Positions 10,203 to 22,388 of a stretch of DNA of 64,000 bases are shown here, piece by piece (positions within the stretch are counted from its first letter, which is position 1; each line of letters opens with the position of its first letter). The translations under genes were made by a program, and so were the position numbers. The DNA is taken from positions 124,001-188,000 of the forward strand of contig NZ_NSGF01000010.1 of assembly GCF_002294995.1 (NCBI RefSeq), given 5' to 3'. The notes below the pieces were generated by a model, which was not told where the DNA came from, did no database searches, and worked only from the letters and a program-made list of their open reading frames with translations. The DNA comes from Mesorhizobium sp. WSM3860 (GTDB lineage: Bacteria; Pseudomonadota; Alphaproteobacteria; Rhizobiales; Rhizobiaceae).

Positions 10203-11692
10203 TGGCCTTCGCCGCTGTCGCCGCCATTTCCGCTGCTGCCGCTATTACCGTTGCTGTCGCGACGATGGTGGCGGTGATGCTTGCGGCCGGCATCGCCGGA
10301 TGCGTCCGTGCCCTCGCCTGCCGAGCCTCGGCCCTGGCCGCTCGACATCGCGGGCGCGTTGCCGCGATTGACGGCAGACGTATTGCTGGTGGCGGCGGCC
10401 GGCGCACCGGCGGCCGGGCTGCCCGTACCAGCCGCTTGTGGTTGCGCGGGAGACCCAGCGCCGGCGGTCGGCGCAGCGCTGTTGTCAGGCACCGTCACCT
10501 TGGCGCCGTCCTTCAGCCGGTCCACGCCATCGACGACCACCTTGGCGCCCGGCGAAAGGCCCGACAGCAATTGCGTGACCGAGGCGTCGCCCGGGCCAAG
10601 GGAAACGGTCTTCACCGAGACGGTGCTGTCGTCGTTGAGCTGATAGACGAAAGTGCCTGGAGCGCCGTGCTGGATGGCGGCGTTGGGCAGCACCGTCACA
10701 CCGGTCAGCGTGCGCACCAGGAGGTGCACGTTGACGAACTGGTTGGGATAAAGCGCGCCGTTGGCGTTAGGGAACACAGCGCGCAGCTTCACCGTGCCGG
10801 TGGTCGGATCGATCTGGTTGTCGATCGTCTGCAGCGTGCCTTCGGCGATCTGCTTGGTGTCGTTGCGGTCGAACAAGCCAGCCTTGAGCCCGGCATTGCC
10901 ATGCGTCTGTTCCAGCACCTCGGCGAGGCTGTCCTCGGGCAGCGAGAACAGCACCGAAATCGGCTGCATCTCGGTGATCACCGCGATGCCGGTGCTGTCG
11001 GAAGGCGTGACGTAATTGCCCTGGTCGACGAGGCGCAGGCCGATGCGGCCGTCGGCGGGCGCCGTGACGTGACTGTTGGCGATATTGACCTGGACGGCCT
11101 CGATCTGCGCCTGGTCGGACATGACCGTGCCCTCGTCGGATTGCACCGTCGCGCGCTGCAAATCCACTGCCTGCTGCGTGATGGCGTTGGAGGTCAGCTT
11201 CAGATCGCGGTCGAGGTCGAGCCTGGCATCGGTCAGCAGCGCCTGGTCGTGCTTCAATTGGCCCTGCAGCTGATGCAGCGAGGCTTGGAGAGTGCGGTCG
11301 TCGACCTGGGCAAGAAAATCGCCCTTCTTCACCATCTCCCCTTCGGTGAAGCCGATCGCGGTGATCTGCCCGCTGACCTGCGGGCGCACCGTCACCGTCG
11401 ACAGCGAGGTTACCGTGCCGAGCGCCTCCAGCGTGATCGGGATGTCGGCCTGCGTCACCGAGGCGACGGCGACCGGCTGCGCGCCGAGATCGCCGCCCCG
11501 GAAGCGCCCGCCACCGCGCGCGCTTTGCTGCTGCACCGGTGCTGGATGGAGCCAGAAGGCGACTCCTGCGCCAGCCGCCACCAGCAGCAGCGCGATAATC
11601 CAGCCGCGGCGCCGGCGCCGCACGACCACCGGCTTCAAGTCTGTCATCGGCTCACGGAGCGGCTGTAGCCGGCTGGCGACTTCGTCGTCCAC
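10199..11692 (-). CDS. mdtA: RND periplasmic adaptor (membrane-fusion protein), MdtA type
   Basis: About 497 residues: a short basic cytoplasmic tail, one membrane span ([18 protein letters not shown]), then lipoyl/beta-barrel parts beginning [33 protein letters not shown] and a long helical hairpin. It links the RND pumps to an outer-membrane channel. The last ~110 residues are low-complexity Ala/Pro/Gly/Ser and end in a His/Arg/Gly/Asn-rich tail with a KHHRHHRR cluster, unusual for the family. I chose GTG 11692, preceded by AGGTGA; ATG 11647 (MTDLKP) is the main alternative. First gene of the operon. Confidence 0.9.
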   Translation of the reverse strand: MDDEVASRLQPLREPMTDLKPVVVRRRRRGWIIALLLVAAGAGVAFWLHPAPVQQQSARGGGRFRGGDLGAQPVAVASVTQADIPITLEALGTVTSLSTVTVRPQVSGQITAIGFTEGEMVKKGDFLAQVDDRTLQASLHQLQGQLKHDQALLTDARLDLDRDLKLTSNAITQQAVDLQRATVQSDEGTVMSDQAQIEAVQVNIANSHVTAPADGRIGLRLVDQGNYVTPSDSTGIAVITEMQPISVLFSLPEDSLAEVLEQTHGNAGLKAGLFDRNDTKQIAEGTLQTIDNQIDPTTGTVKLRAVFPNANGALYPNQFVNVHLLVRTLTGVTVLPNAAIQHGAPGTFVYQLNDDSTVSVKTVSLGPGDASVTQLLSGLSPGAKVVVDGVDRLKDGAKVTVPDNSAAPTAGAGSPAQPQAAGTGSPAAGAPAAATSNTSAVNRGNAPAMSSGQGRGSAGEGTDASGDAGRKHHRHHRRDSNGNSGSSGNGGDSGEGQ

Positions 11693-12130
11693 TTTGTCAC
11701 CTATCCATCGAACCACGTCCTGGCCAGAGTCACGGGCCCAAGAGCAATCAGGCCGGGAACATAACGCCGGAAACGGGCCGCGCAATTGCGCATGACATTA
11801 AATTCCCGTAAGAAATTGAATGGGTTAGGTCGAAGACCACACTCAAAATGCATGCCCGGGCGGGCTGTTCGGGGACGCGCCCCCATCGCGTGGGAGTGAC
11901 CGACCGCGGCGCGCCGGCCAATGATGACAAGGCGTTAAGGGGTGAATCCGGCCCGTGCGATGGACCGCCTTTTGACGGTCGGGCGCCGTTCCAGTCCCGG
12001 CGCAACCGCAGCCTCCGAGCGCGACCCCACTCCATCCCGCTCGCAAAGATGTGAACGCGGCCACGTGCGAAGCTGCCCTATTCCTCAGCTTTATCGGCAG
12101 CGGGCCGGATCGCGATCGAAGAGGGAAGCC
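11693..12130. other. 438-bp divergent intergenic region
   Basis: Lies between the efflux operon (leftward) and the protease-like gene (rightward), so it must hold both promoters. The stretch around 11800-11850 is clearly lower in GC than its surroundings. I see no convincing operator, RNA gene or conserved small ORF; the open frames here are fragments. Confidence 0.4.
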
Positions 12131-13483
12131 ATGACCTTTGCCCGGCTGCTCGCCTTGCCCCTGCTCAGCCTGTTGGCGCTCGGCCACGCGACCGCGCAAA
12201 GTCCGGACGGAGCTACCTCGCATGACGCGCAGGTCGAGGATTTGAAAGTCTTCCGTCGCGACTTCCTCGACGTCGACCGGTCCTATTCGCAAGCCGCCCG
12301 CGCGGAAGCGGAACTTCGCCTGCAGGCCTTGGACGCAGCGGCGGGCTCGATCGATGCGGCGATGTTCACCGTCCACCTCTGCCAGGTCGCAGCGCTGGCC
12401 GACGATGGGCACACGACCTGCAAGCTGCCGCGCGCCAACGGCGTGGCAGTGTCGTTGCTGCCGATCGGCGGCGCCTTCTACGTCATAGCGGCCAGTCCCC
12501 AAAACGGCGATCTGCTGGGCAGCCGACTCGCCGGCATCGACGGCCATCCGGCTGCCGAAGTCTCCTCGGCGCTGCGCAGCCTGCATGGCGGTGTGGCGGC
12601 ATGGCGCGACATCGAGGCGACCGACGCGATCGTCCGGCCCGACCTGCTGCATGCGCTCGGGCTCGCCAATGCCACCGGCGACGCGATCTTTCGTTTCCAG
12701 AGGCCCGACGGCCGCGTCATCGACCGCAAGCTCGCCCCGGAGCCGCAGCGCCGCGACTGGGTGAAGATATTTCCCAAGGGCCGCGCGCCCTGGCCGCTGC
12801 AGGATCAGGAACAGCCTTTCCGCTGGCGCGATGCGCCCGAACTCGATGGCGTCGTCGCCCAAATCAGTCGCAACGTCGACGGCAAGACCGGGAAGATCGC
12901 CGATTTCCTGGCTGAGGTCGAAGCCGCCCGGGTCCGCCTCGGCCGCAAGAACCTCGTCCTCGATATGCGCTTCAACACCGGCGGCAACTTGATGCTGACC
13001 CGCGATGTCCTCAGCTCCTGGCCGTCCCGTGTCAGCCCGCCGGGACGGCTGTTCGTTCTGGAAAGCCCGATTACCTTTTCGGCGGGAATTGTCGACGTCG
13101 CCTATCTCAAGCAGGCGGGCGGCGACAGGGTCACGCTGGTCGGCGAAGCGCCCGGCGACCGCATGATGTTCTTCGCCGACCAGCAGCAGGTGACGCTGCC
13201 GCATTCGGGCCTCGTGCTGCAGTCCGCGACGCAGCGCTATGACCTTCAAAACGGCTGCAAGGCCTACACCGACTGTTTCGTCGGCATGGCGCAACCGAGT
13301 TCCGCAACGGGCACGACGCCCGTGCTTGTCGCCACCATCGACAAAGGGAAGGGCCGCAAGCCGGTTGCGCTCAAGACGCTGGAGCCCGACATTGCCGCGC
13401 CATGGTCGATCGACGATCTGCTCAAGGGTCGCGACCCCGGAATGGCGGCCGTCCAGGCAGCGTTGGCGCGACGGCAGGAGTAG
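12131..13483 (+). CDS. Secreted S41-type (C-terminal processing protease-like) protein
   Basis: 450 residues with a Sec signal peptide (MTFARLLALPLLSLLALGHA, then TAQ). The family-like motifs are DDGHTTCKL near residue 95, LDMRFNTGGN near residue 278 and a Ser in TFSAGIV near residue 317, the position of the S41 nucleophile. The expected catalytic Lys is not clear, so activity is uncertain. It resembles single-copy periplasmic tail-specific-protease homologues more than CtpA, as no clean PDZ domain is seen. The start is set by GAAGAGGGAAG upstream of the ATG and by the signal peptide. Confidence 0.75.
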   Translation: MTFARLLALPLLSLLALGHATAQSPDGATSHDAQVEDLKVFRRDFLDVDRSYSQAARAEAELRLQALDAAAGSIDAAMFTVHLCQVAALADDGHTTCKLPRANGVAVSLLPIGGAFYVIAASPQNGDLLGSRLAGIDGHPAAEVSSALRSLHGGVAAWRDIEATDAIVRPDLLHALGLANATGDAIFRFQRPDGRVIDRKLAPEPQRRDWVKIFPKGRAPWPLQDQEQPFRWRDAPELDGVVAQISRNVDGKTGKIADFLAEVEAARVRLGRKNLVLDMRFNTGGNLMLTRDVLSSWPSRVSPPGRLFVLESPITFSAGIVDVAYLKQAGGDRVTLVGEAPGDRMMFFADQQQVTLPHSGLVLQSATQRYDLQNGCKAYTDCFVGMAQPSSATGTTPVLVATIDKGKGRKPVALKTLEPDIAAPWSIDDLLKGRDPGMAAVQAALARRQE

Positions 13484-13497
13484 GACTGTTCCGTCCC

Positions 13498-13600
13498 GGA
13501 GGACACGCTTTTATCACTGGCGCCAGGCGCGGGTTGGGACTTGCCCTTCGCGCAGGCGCTTGCCGGCGCCGGCGCGCGCGTCACGCTCGGCCTCGTCGGT
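13498..13600 (+). pseudogene. Decayed N-terminus of a short-chain dehydrogenase/reductase
   Basis: One frame (13507-13542) encodes AFITGARRGLGL, the SDR TGxxxGxG cofactor motif. The next frame (13547-13600) continues FAQALAGAGARVTLGLVG, the expected following helix and strand. Removing one C from the CCC at 13544-13546 joins them into one typical SDR N-terminus. No SDR sequence follows, so this is a ~34-codon remnant with a frameshift and a 3' deletion. Confidence 0.65.
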
Positions 13601-13709
13601 AGGGGCTCCTTCCTGGTAAGCACGTTTATCCGGCTACAGCCAAGGGAACCGACGCTTCCTTTCGCTGTTTCACAAGAGAAGGGAAATTGCCGCTTCCAGG
13701 AGATGATGA

Positions 13710-13997
13710 ATGAAACGGCTTCTTCTCGCTTCAGCCATTGTGGCCATGTCCGCCGGTCTTGCTATGGCGCAATCCAGCAGCACCACCAGCGGATCGTCCA
13801 CGACCACGACGACCACGACAACGACACCCAGCACACAGGGCACCGACTCGACCACCACGGGCGCGACCAATTCGGCAAAGGACTGCGCGCCTGGCCAGCA
13901 GACGGGCAGCGCGAAGCAGGCAGCTCCCGGACAGCAGGATACCGATGCGAAAACGGCCGCGCCCGGCCAGATGAAAAAGACCACCGAAGGGTGCTAG
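13710..13997 (+). CDS. Small secreted Ser/Thr-rich protein with CAPGQ/AAPGQ repeats
   Basis: 95 residues. The signal peptide is MKRLLLASAIVAMSAGLAMA, cleaved before QSSS. The mature part is ~35 residues of Ser/Thr/Gly with a run of nine Thr, then three xAPGQ repeats spaced 13-16 residues, and a C-terminal Cys. Rhizobia encode several such short exported proteins of unknown function. A ribosome-binding site (AGGAG) precedes the ATG, and a hairpin terminator follows, so it is probably monocistronic. The two Cys residues flank the PGQ region and could form a disulfide. Confidence 0.75.
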   Translation: MKRLLLASAIVAMSAGLAMAQSSSTTSGSSTTTTTTTTTPSTQGTDSTTTGATNSAKDCAPGQQTGSAKQAAPGQQDTDAKTAAPGQMKKTTEGC

Positions 13998-14006
13998 CCA
14001 AGGCCA

Positions 14007-14043
14007 GCCCGTCCCAGATTGCCAGGGGCGGGCATTTCCTTTC
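14007..14043 (+). terminator. Rho-independent-type terminator after the Ser/Thr-rich protein gene
   Basis: GCCCGTCCC and GGGGCGGGC form a 9-bp stem with one mismatch around a 9-base loop, followed by ATTTCCTTTC. It begins 10 bp after the stop codon. Confidence 0.65.
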
Positions 14044-14130
14044 ATGGACGGCTCAACTTCGTCTGGTCTGAGCGGCAGCGGCTCGATCAGACGTGGGTGG
14101 TCGTGCGGCGGCTGGGGCGCGTGTAGCGCT

Positions 14131-14817
14131 TCAGGCGGTTGCCCGAAAATCGTCAACGATGATGCCAGCGGCCGCGACCTCCGCCTCGTGGCCCGGCTCG
14201 CGCGATATCTCGGCGAGGCCGGCCGCATACCATTCGCGCATGGCAGGGAGATCGAGCAACCGCTTGGGATAAGCAGCGGCGGCGCCCTCGAAAGCCAGTC
14301 CATAGGACTGGGCCCGGAAAGCTACCGGGGCGAAGAAAGCATCGATGGCACTGAAGCGGTCACCGGCCAGGAACGGGCCGCCGAAACGCGCAAGGCCGTC
14401 GTTCCACAAGTCGCCCATACGGAAAATGTCGTGCTTCAGCGCATCGGACATCGGTGCCAGTTCGACGCGCACGCCACAGCTCATAGGGCAGTCATTGCGC
14501 AGCGCCGTAAAGCTCGAATGCATTTCGGCGGCGGCCGAACGCGCCCAGGCGCGCGCTTTCGCATCGGCCGGCCAGACGCCCTGATGTCGCTCTGCCAGAT
14601 ATTCGACGATCGAGAGCGAATCCCAGACCGCCCAGCCGTCGTCGACCAGGCAAGGCACGCGGCCATTCGGCGAGAATTGCCGGTAGAGGTTGAAACTCGG
14701 TCCGGTCGGGAACGGCGTCAGCCGCTCCTCGAACGGGATGTCGAGAGTGCGCATGAGCACCCAGGGCCGTAGCGACCAGGATGAATAGTTCTTGTTGCCA
14801 ATGTGCAGCAGATACAT
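14131..14817 (-). CDS. Glutathione S-transferase family protein
   Basis: 228 residues. The N-terminal thioredoxin-like domain (residues 1-80) starts YLLHIGNKNYSSWSLRPWVL, with Ser/Tyr candidates for glutathione activation; NGRVPCLVDDG holds the cis-Pro and WDSLSIVEYLAER the gamma-glutamyl binding site. The rest is an all-helical C-terminal domain. It is closest in style to the YfcF-like bacterial class. The substrate is unknown. It shares orientation with rarD but has its own upstream gap. Confidence 0.88.
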   Translation of the reverse strand: MYLLHIGNKNYSSWSLRPWVLMRTLDIPFEERLTPFPTGPSFNLYRQFSPNGRVPCLVDDGWAVWDSLSIVEYLAERHQGVWPADAKARAWARSAAAEMHSSFTALRNDCPMSCGVRVELAPMSDALKHDIFRMGDLWNDGLARFGGPFLAGDRFSAIDAFFAPVAFRAQSYGLAFEGAAAAYPKRLLDLPAMREWYAAGLAEISREPGHEAEVAAAGIIVDDFRATA

Positions 14818-14843
14818 CGGATCGGCACCTTCCCTGGAATTTC

Positions 14844-15773
14844 CTAGCGTGCCGCCGTTGTCGGCTGGCGGACCTCTCGGCCCCTGAACATCGACCAGCT
14901 ATACATGGCCAGCGCAGTCCAGATCAGGGCGAAAGCTATGGCCTGCGTGGTGCCGAACGGCTCATCGAAGATCAGCACGGCGATCAGGAACACCATGGTC
15001 GGCGCGATATATTGCATGATGCCGATGGTGGAGAGGCGCAAAAGCCTGGCGCCGAAGGCAAAGAGCAGCAGCGGCACCGCGGTCACCGGCCCGCAGCCGA
15101 TCAGCAGCGCGGTGTCGGCGCCGGTGCTGGATATGAAATGGTCCTGTCCCGTGGCGATCAAATAGGCGATGTAGCAAAGCGCCGGCACCGACAGCAAAAG
15201 CACTTCGAGCAGAAAGCCCTGGCTCGGGCCGATCGGCAGCGTCTTGCGGAAAAAGCCGTAGGCGGCGAAGGAGAAGGCGAGCGCCAGCGATACCCAGGGC
15301 AATTTGCCGGCCTCGACGGTGAGCACGGTCACCGCAATGGCGGCCAGCGCCACCGCCGCGATCTGCAGCCGGTCGAGCTTCTCGCTGAGCAGCAAGGCGC
15401 CGACGACTACGTTGACCAGAGGATTGATGTAGTAGCCGAGCGCGGTCTCGACGGTGCGGTCGACCGCGATCGCCCAGACATAGATGCCCCAGTTGATCGA
15501 GATCAGCACCGCCGTCAGCGCCGCCATGCCAAGGCTTTTCGGCGAACGGATCGCCGCCTTGAAGTCGGCGGTGCGGCCGGCCCAGATCAGCACAGCAGCG
15601 GCGATCGGCACCGACCAGACGATCCGGTGCGAGATCACCTCGATCAGCGGCAGATGCGCCACCGCTTTCATGTAGAAGGGCAGAAGCCCCCAGAGGAAAT
15701 AGGCGCCGAGCGCCAAAAGAAAGCCGCGGCGAGCCTTGGCGTCTTGATCGAGATCGGCTGTTGCGGTGACCAT
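14844..15773 (-). CDS. rarD: RarD-type EamA-family transporter
   Basis: 309 residues with ten predicted transmembrane helices arranged as two EamA halves. The start ARRGFLLALGAYFLWGLLPFYMK and the segment VISHRIVWSVP are characteristic of RarD (chloramphenicol-sensitive protein) rather than generic EamA proteins. It sits in the inner membrane; the substrate is not known. The stop codon lies 26 bp before the GST start, so the two minus-strand genes may be cotranscribed. Confidence 0.9.
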   Translation of the reverse strand: MVTATADLDQDAKARRGFLLALGAYFLWGLLPFYMKAVAHLPLIEVISHRIVWSVPIAAAVLIWAGRTADFKAAIRSPKSLGMAALTAVLISINWGIYVWAIAVDRTVETALGYYINPLVNVVVGALLLSEKLDRLQIAAVALAAIAVTVLTVEAGKLPWVSLALAFSFAAYGFFRKTLPIGPSQGFLLEVLLLSVPALCYIAYLIATGQDHFISSTGADTALLIGCGPVTAVPLLLFAFGARLLRLSTIGIMQYIAPTMVFLIAVLIFDEPFGTTQAIAFALIWTALAMYSWSMFRGREVRQPTTAAR

Positions 15774-15855
15774 GGCCCAACGCTATGGCCCAGCGGATCG
15801 TCCAAGACCATCGCAAAATACTGATGGATCAATGGACTTTTGATGATGGTTCAAC

Positions 15856-17472
15856 CTACTCCGCCGCCACCAGTCCCGCCATCTCGCGGTTCTTCATCAA
15901 CTTGTAGATGATCGAATCCATCAGCGCCTGGAAGGAGGCGTCGATGATGTTTTCCGACACGCCGACCGTCCACCAGCGGGCCCCGGTGGAATCGTGCGAT
16001 TCGATCAGCACTCGGGTGATGGCTTCGGTGCCGCCGTTGAGGATGCGCACCTTGAAGTCGGCAAGCTCGAGGTCGACGATCTCGTTCTGATACTTGCCCA
16101 GATCCTTGCGCAGCGCGATGTCGAGCGCGTTGACCGGACCGTGGCCCTCGGCCACCGACATCTTCTCCTCGCCGTCGACCATCACCTTCACGATCGCCTC
16201 GGAGACGGTCTTCAGATTGCCGTTGGCGTCGAAGCGGCGCTCGACCATGCAGCGGAACGAAGTAACGTTGAAAAACTCGGGCAGGCCGTGCAGCATCTTG
16301 CGGGCCAAGAGCTCGAAGGAGGCGTCGGCGCCTTCATAGGCGTAGCCTTCGGCCTCGCGCTCCTTGACGACGGCGATCAGCGCGTCGAGCCGGCTGTCGT
16401 CCTTCGGGACGTCGATGCCGCGCCGCTTCAATTCGGCGAGGAAATTGGCCTTGCCGCCCTGGTCGGAGACCATGACGCGGCGGCGGTTGCCGACGGCTTC
16501 CGGCGGCACATGCTCGTAAGTCGCCGGCTCCTTGGCCAGCGCCGAGGCATGGATGCCGGCCTTGGTGGCGAAGGCGGATGAGCCAACATAGGGCGCCTGC
16601 GCCTCCGGAGCGCGGTTGAGCAATTCGTCGAAGGCGCGGGAGAGCCGCGAAATGCCGGTCAGTGCTTCGGCCGAAATGCCTGTCTCGAAGCGGTCGGCGA
16701 AGGCCGGCTTCAACGCCAGCGTCGGCACGATGGAGATCAGATTGGCGTTGCCGCAGCGCTCGCCAATGCCGTTCAGCGTGCCCTGGATCTGGCGCACGCC
16801 GGCCTCGACGGCTGCCAGCGAATTAGCAACTGCCTGGCCGGTGTCGTCATGGGCGTGGATGCCGAGATGGTCGCCCGGAATACCGCCCGCGATCACCTTC
16901 TCGACGATGACCCGCACTTCCGAAGGCTGCGCGCCGCCATTGGTGTCGCACAGCACCACCCAGCGCGCCCCGGCATCATAGGCGGTCTTGGCGCAGGCCA
17001 GCGCGTAAGCGGGATTAGCCTTGAAGCCGTCGAAGAAATGTTCGCAGTCGACCATCGCCTCCTTGCCGGACGCGACCGCCGTCTCGACCGAGATTTTTAT
17101 CGACTCAAGGTTCTCCTCGTTGGTGCAGCCCAGCGCCACGCGCACGTGATAATCCCAGCTCTTGGCGACGAAGCACACGGCGTCGGATTTCGACTGCACC
17201 AGCGCCGCCAGCCCCGGATCGTTGGACGCCGAGATCCCTGCCCGCTTGGTCATGCCGAAGGCGACGAATTTCGCGCTTTCCGTGCGCTTCTGCTGGAAGA
17301 AGGCGGTATCGGTCGGATTGGCGCCGGGATAGCCGCCCTCGACATAGTCGATGCCAAACCCGTCGAGCAGCTTGGCGATCGCGATCTTGTCCTCAACGGA
17401 AAAGTCGATGCCCGGCGTCTGCTGGCCGTCGCGCAGCGTGGTGTCGAAGAGGTAAAGGCGTTGTTTTGTCAT
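15856..17472 (-). CDS. cimA: Citramalate synthase
   Basis: 538 residues of the LeuA/CimA/homocitrate synthase family. DTTLRDGQQTPGIDFS marks the catalytic start of the TIM barrel. HAHDDTGQAVANSLAAVEAG and GTLNGIGERCGNANL carry the metal-binding His residues, and the C-terminal ~150 residues are the LeuA-type regulatory domain. The length and the FSVEDK motif fit the CimA/TIGR00977 branch, which condenses pyruvate and acetyl-CoA to citramalate for isoleucine synthesis. The ATG at 17472 is chosen because an upstream extension to 17547 has no family similarity. It is downstream of pip by 61 bp. Confidence 0.92.
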   Translation of the reverse strand: MTKQRLYLFDTTLRDGQQTPGIDFSVEDKIAIAKLLDGFGIDYVEGGYPGANPTDTAFFQQKRTESAKFVAFGMTKRAGISASNDPGLAALVQSKSDAVCFVAKSWDYHVRVALGCTNEENLESIKISVETAVASGKEAMVDCEHFFDGFKANPAYALACAKTAYDAGARWVVLCDTNGGAQPSEVRVIVEKVIAGGIPGDHLGIHAHDDTGQAVANSLAAVEAGVRQIQGTLNGIGERCGNANLISIVPTLALKPAFADRFETGISAEALTGISRLSRAFDELLNRAPEAQAPYVGSSAFATKAGIHASALAKEPATYEHVPPEAVGNRRRVMVSDQGGKANFLAELKRRGIDVPKDDSRLDALIAVVKEREAEGYAYEGADASFELLARKMLHGLPEFFNVTSFRCMVERRFDANGNLKTVSEAIVKVMVDGEEKMSVAEGHGPVNALDIALRKDLGKYQNEIVDLELADFKVRILNGGTEAITRVLIESHDSTGARWWTVGVSENIIDASFQALMDSIIYKLMKNREMAGLVAAE

Positions 17473-17533
17473 GGTCGTAACTCGAAAAGCCGCGATCCTT
17501 CGCGCCCCGGCCGTAGAGCGCGAGCGTACATCA

Positions 17534-18968
<1,435 letters not shown>

Positions 18969-18972
<4 letters not shown>

Positions 18973-19460
18973 GGTTTTTCCTCCGGCGGCCATTTCTCGG
19001 TGTCGTGGTCGGGATGCTGATAGGAGACGAGATCGGCGAGATAAGGCGCGGACGAAACATCGCCCATCGTCTCCTCGGACGGCAGTTTCGCGATGCCGTG
19101 GACATAGGGAAGCTTCTCCTCGACGCCCCACTGGATGGTGGGCGCGATGCCGGTCGGGTCGTCGAAGGCGGCGATTGCCAGCGCCACGCCATCCGGCGCC
19201 TCGAAGGTCAGCGGCGTGCCGCATTCGGCGCAGAAGCCGCGCCATGCCGCGTTGGACGAACGGAAGCGCTTCGGCTCGCCGCGCGTCCAGTCGAGCCTGG
19301 CGCCGCGCACCGACACCAACGGCAGATAGAAATTGCCGCTCGCCTTCTGGCACATGCGGCAATGGCAGACCGAGGCATCGCCCAGCGCGCCCTCGACGCG
19401 GAAACGCACGGCGCCGCACTGGCAGCCGCCCGTATAGACCGGCCGGTTATCGAGGCTCAT
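18969..19460 (-). CDS. GFA-family protein 2
   Basis: 163 residues with the same Cys pattern as its neighbour (GGCQCGAVRF, CHCRMCQK, CAECGTPL), diverged elsewhere but ending in the same SYQHPDHDTEKWP-type tail ([12 protein letters not shown] in the other copy). This shared terminal motif supports a local tandem duplication. Function is unknown beyond zinc binding. It follows the VOC gene by 18 bp. Confidence 0.9.
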
Positions 19461-19478
19461 CGATCCCTCCCTTCGAGC

Positions 19479-19865
19479 TCACTCCGGGTCATGGCAGACC
19501 GCCTCGACATTGTTGCCGTCGGGATCGAAGACGAAGGCGCCGTAATAATTGGGGTGATAATGCGGACGCAGGCCCGGCCCGCCATTGTCCTTGCCGCCGG
19601 CCGCAAGAGCCGCGGCATGGAAGGCGTCGACCTCGGCGCGGCTGCGCGCGGTGAAGGCGACATGCTGATGGTCCTTCGGCTTCTCCTTGCCCGCGCTCAG
19701 CCAGAACACCGGCCGGTCGCGGCCATAGCCGCCGACCTTGGCGCCGCCGGTGTATTCCTCCGGCACCATATAGAGCAGCGAAGCGCCAAGCGGCGCCATC
19801 GCCTGGTCGTAGAAGGCCTTGGATTTTTCGAAATCGGAAACGCTGATGCCGAGATGATCGATCAT
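19479..19865 (-). CDS. VOC-family (glyoxalase/dioxygenase-fold) protein
   Basis: 128 residues in one VOC fold: DHLGISVSDFEKSKAFYDQ at the start and YYGAFVFDPDGNNVEAVCH at the end. His3 and the C-terminal Glu are the usual metal ligands. It resembles small glyoxalase-like proteins of unknown substrate. The ATG overlaps the DUF559 stop codon (19862-19865). Confidence 0.9.
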   Translation of the reverse strand: MIDHLGISVSDFEKSKAFYDQAMAPLGASLLYMVPEEYTGGAKVGGYGRDRPVFWLSAGKEKPKDHQHVAFTARSRAEVDAFHAAALAAGGKDNGGPGLRPHYHPNYYGAFVFDPDGNNVEAVCHDPE

Positions 19866-20266
19866 GGAACGAGCTCCTGCGTTGCGGTCTCCGGCACTTC
19901 GGCGCCGGCCAGGCCGGCCGCAATGACGATGTGCTGGCAGACATTGTCGATATCGCGGATCACGTCGTGCTTCCAGAAGCGTAGGATGGTCCAGCCACTG
20001 GCGCTAAGATAGGTGCCTCGCGCTTCGTCGCGCCGCGAATGTTCGGCGTCGGCATGCTGGCTGCCGTCAACTTCCACGATCAGTCGATGGGACGAGCAAG
20101 CGAAGTCGACGATGTAAGGCCCTATGGGCACTTGCCGGCGAAAGCTCATTCCCATGAGGCGATGAGCACGCAACTCGTTCCAAAGCTTCAGTTCTGCATC
20201 GGTCATGACCCGACGCATCGATTTCGCATTGTTGCGCTGACGCTGTGGAACGAGGTCGTGTCCCAT
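19862..20266 (-). CDS. DUF559 protein (Vsr/PD-(D/E)xK-like endonuclease fold)
   Basis: 134 residues. The order NAKSMRRVMTDAELKLWNEL, FRRQVPIGPYIVDFAC, LIVEVDGSQH and RDEARGTYLSASGWTILRFW is the classic DUF559 pattern, with D and ExD of the nuclease core retained. Relatives resemble very-short-patch-repair endonuclease; the role of free-standing DUF559 proteins is unclear. It is first gene of the overlapping minus-strand run, directly downstream of a long inverted repeat. Confidence 0.9.
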   Translation of the reverse strand: MGHDLVPQRQRNNAKSMRRVMTDAELKLWNELRAHRLMGMSFRRQVPIGPYIVDFACSSHRLIVEVDGSQHADAEHSRRDEARGTYLSASGWTILRFWKHDVIRDIDNVCQHIVIAAGLAGAEVPETATQELVP

Positions 20267-20312
20267 GGCTACGCGACCCTATGTTGGAGATTGGCGAAAC
20301 CGAATGCGGCGG

Positions 20313-20501
20313 CCAATCTCCCCCCTTGCGGGGGAGATGTCCGGCAGGACAGAGGGGGGTGCTGTCCCGCCGACGTGGCAACGAGAGAGTGCTGCCCTCC
20401 TAGGAAACAGCGATTGTGTGAGCGGGAACGCTCGAACCCTGGAGTTCCTTCGCACCCCCCTCTGTCCTGCCGGACATCTCCCCCGCAAGGGGGGAGATTG
20501 G
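20313..20501. repeat. Long inverted repeat, copy 1 (perfect 48-bp arms)
   Basis: Arms 20313-20360 and 20454-20501 are exact reverse complements over 48 bp around a 93-bp loop. Each arm holds two small hairpins: ATCTCCCCC-gcaa-GGGGGGAGAT, and GTCC-tgcc-GGAC. A second copy lies at 58717-58872. There is no ORF inside, so this is not an autonomous transposon; it looks like a MITE- or REP-type element. Confidence 0.85.
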
Positions 20502-20549
20502 ACGTCACCGGCGCTTTCGCCAGCCTTGCAACGATGTGCAGCGCCACCC

Positions 20550-22001
<1,452 letters not shown>

Positions 22002-22388
22002 GCGTGCCCTTCCGATCCCTTATGTTGGACGGAGCCTCCGCGCGCGCGCGCAAATCGGGCTCCAGCCTGCTGGCCGGGGCGTTTGTCCAATCTAGGGGAA
22101 GATAAGGCGAAAACGTCCGGACCAGCGCGAGGCTAGCCAATAATGCAAATGCCACAAATGGCGAAAGACGTTTTCATGGCCGGCTTTATCGCGCCCGCAG
22201 GTGTTGCCGTCAAGTCGCTCAACTCGGGAAAGCTGTCGTTCCATCACAGGTAAAAACGGGTCGAAACATTTTATTAAGCATCTCGGCACAGTGATGAAAC
22301 ATTATCGGACTAGACCGCCAAAGGTCACGATTTGGTCCGAATCGACCACCAGACGCAGACACGAAAACGTTACCAGGGAAGAGACCCA
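22002..22388. other. 387-bp intergenic region upstream of cysS and of a small gene
   Basis: Contains a short alternating CG run (about 22041-22050). From 22230 on there is a lower-GC stretch with motifs such as ACATTTTATTAAGC, likely the promoter region of the 51-codon gene at 22389. No RNA gene or strong inverted repeat was found. Confidence 0.4.

Noticed and set aside
10202..11668. 488-codon plus-strand frame opposite the efflux adaptor
   Set aside because: Arg/Ala/Gly-rich shadow of the adaptor gene, which has recognisable domains.
11942..12130. N-terminal extension of the S41-like gene to 11942
   Set aside because: The signal peptide and ribosome-binding site place the start at 12131; the extension has no family similarity.
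20313..20501. Insertion sequence
   Set aside because: There is no transposase frame inside or beside the inverted repeat.
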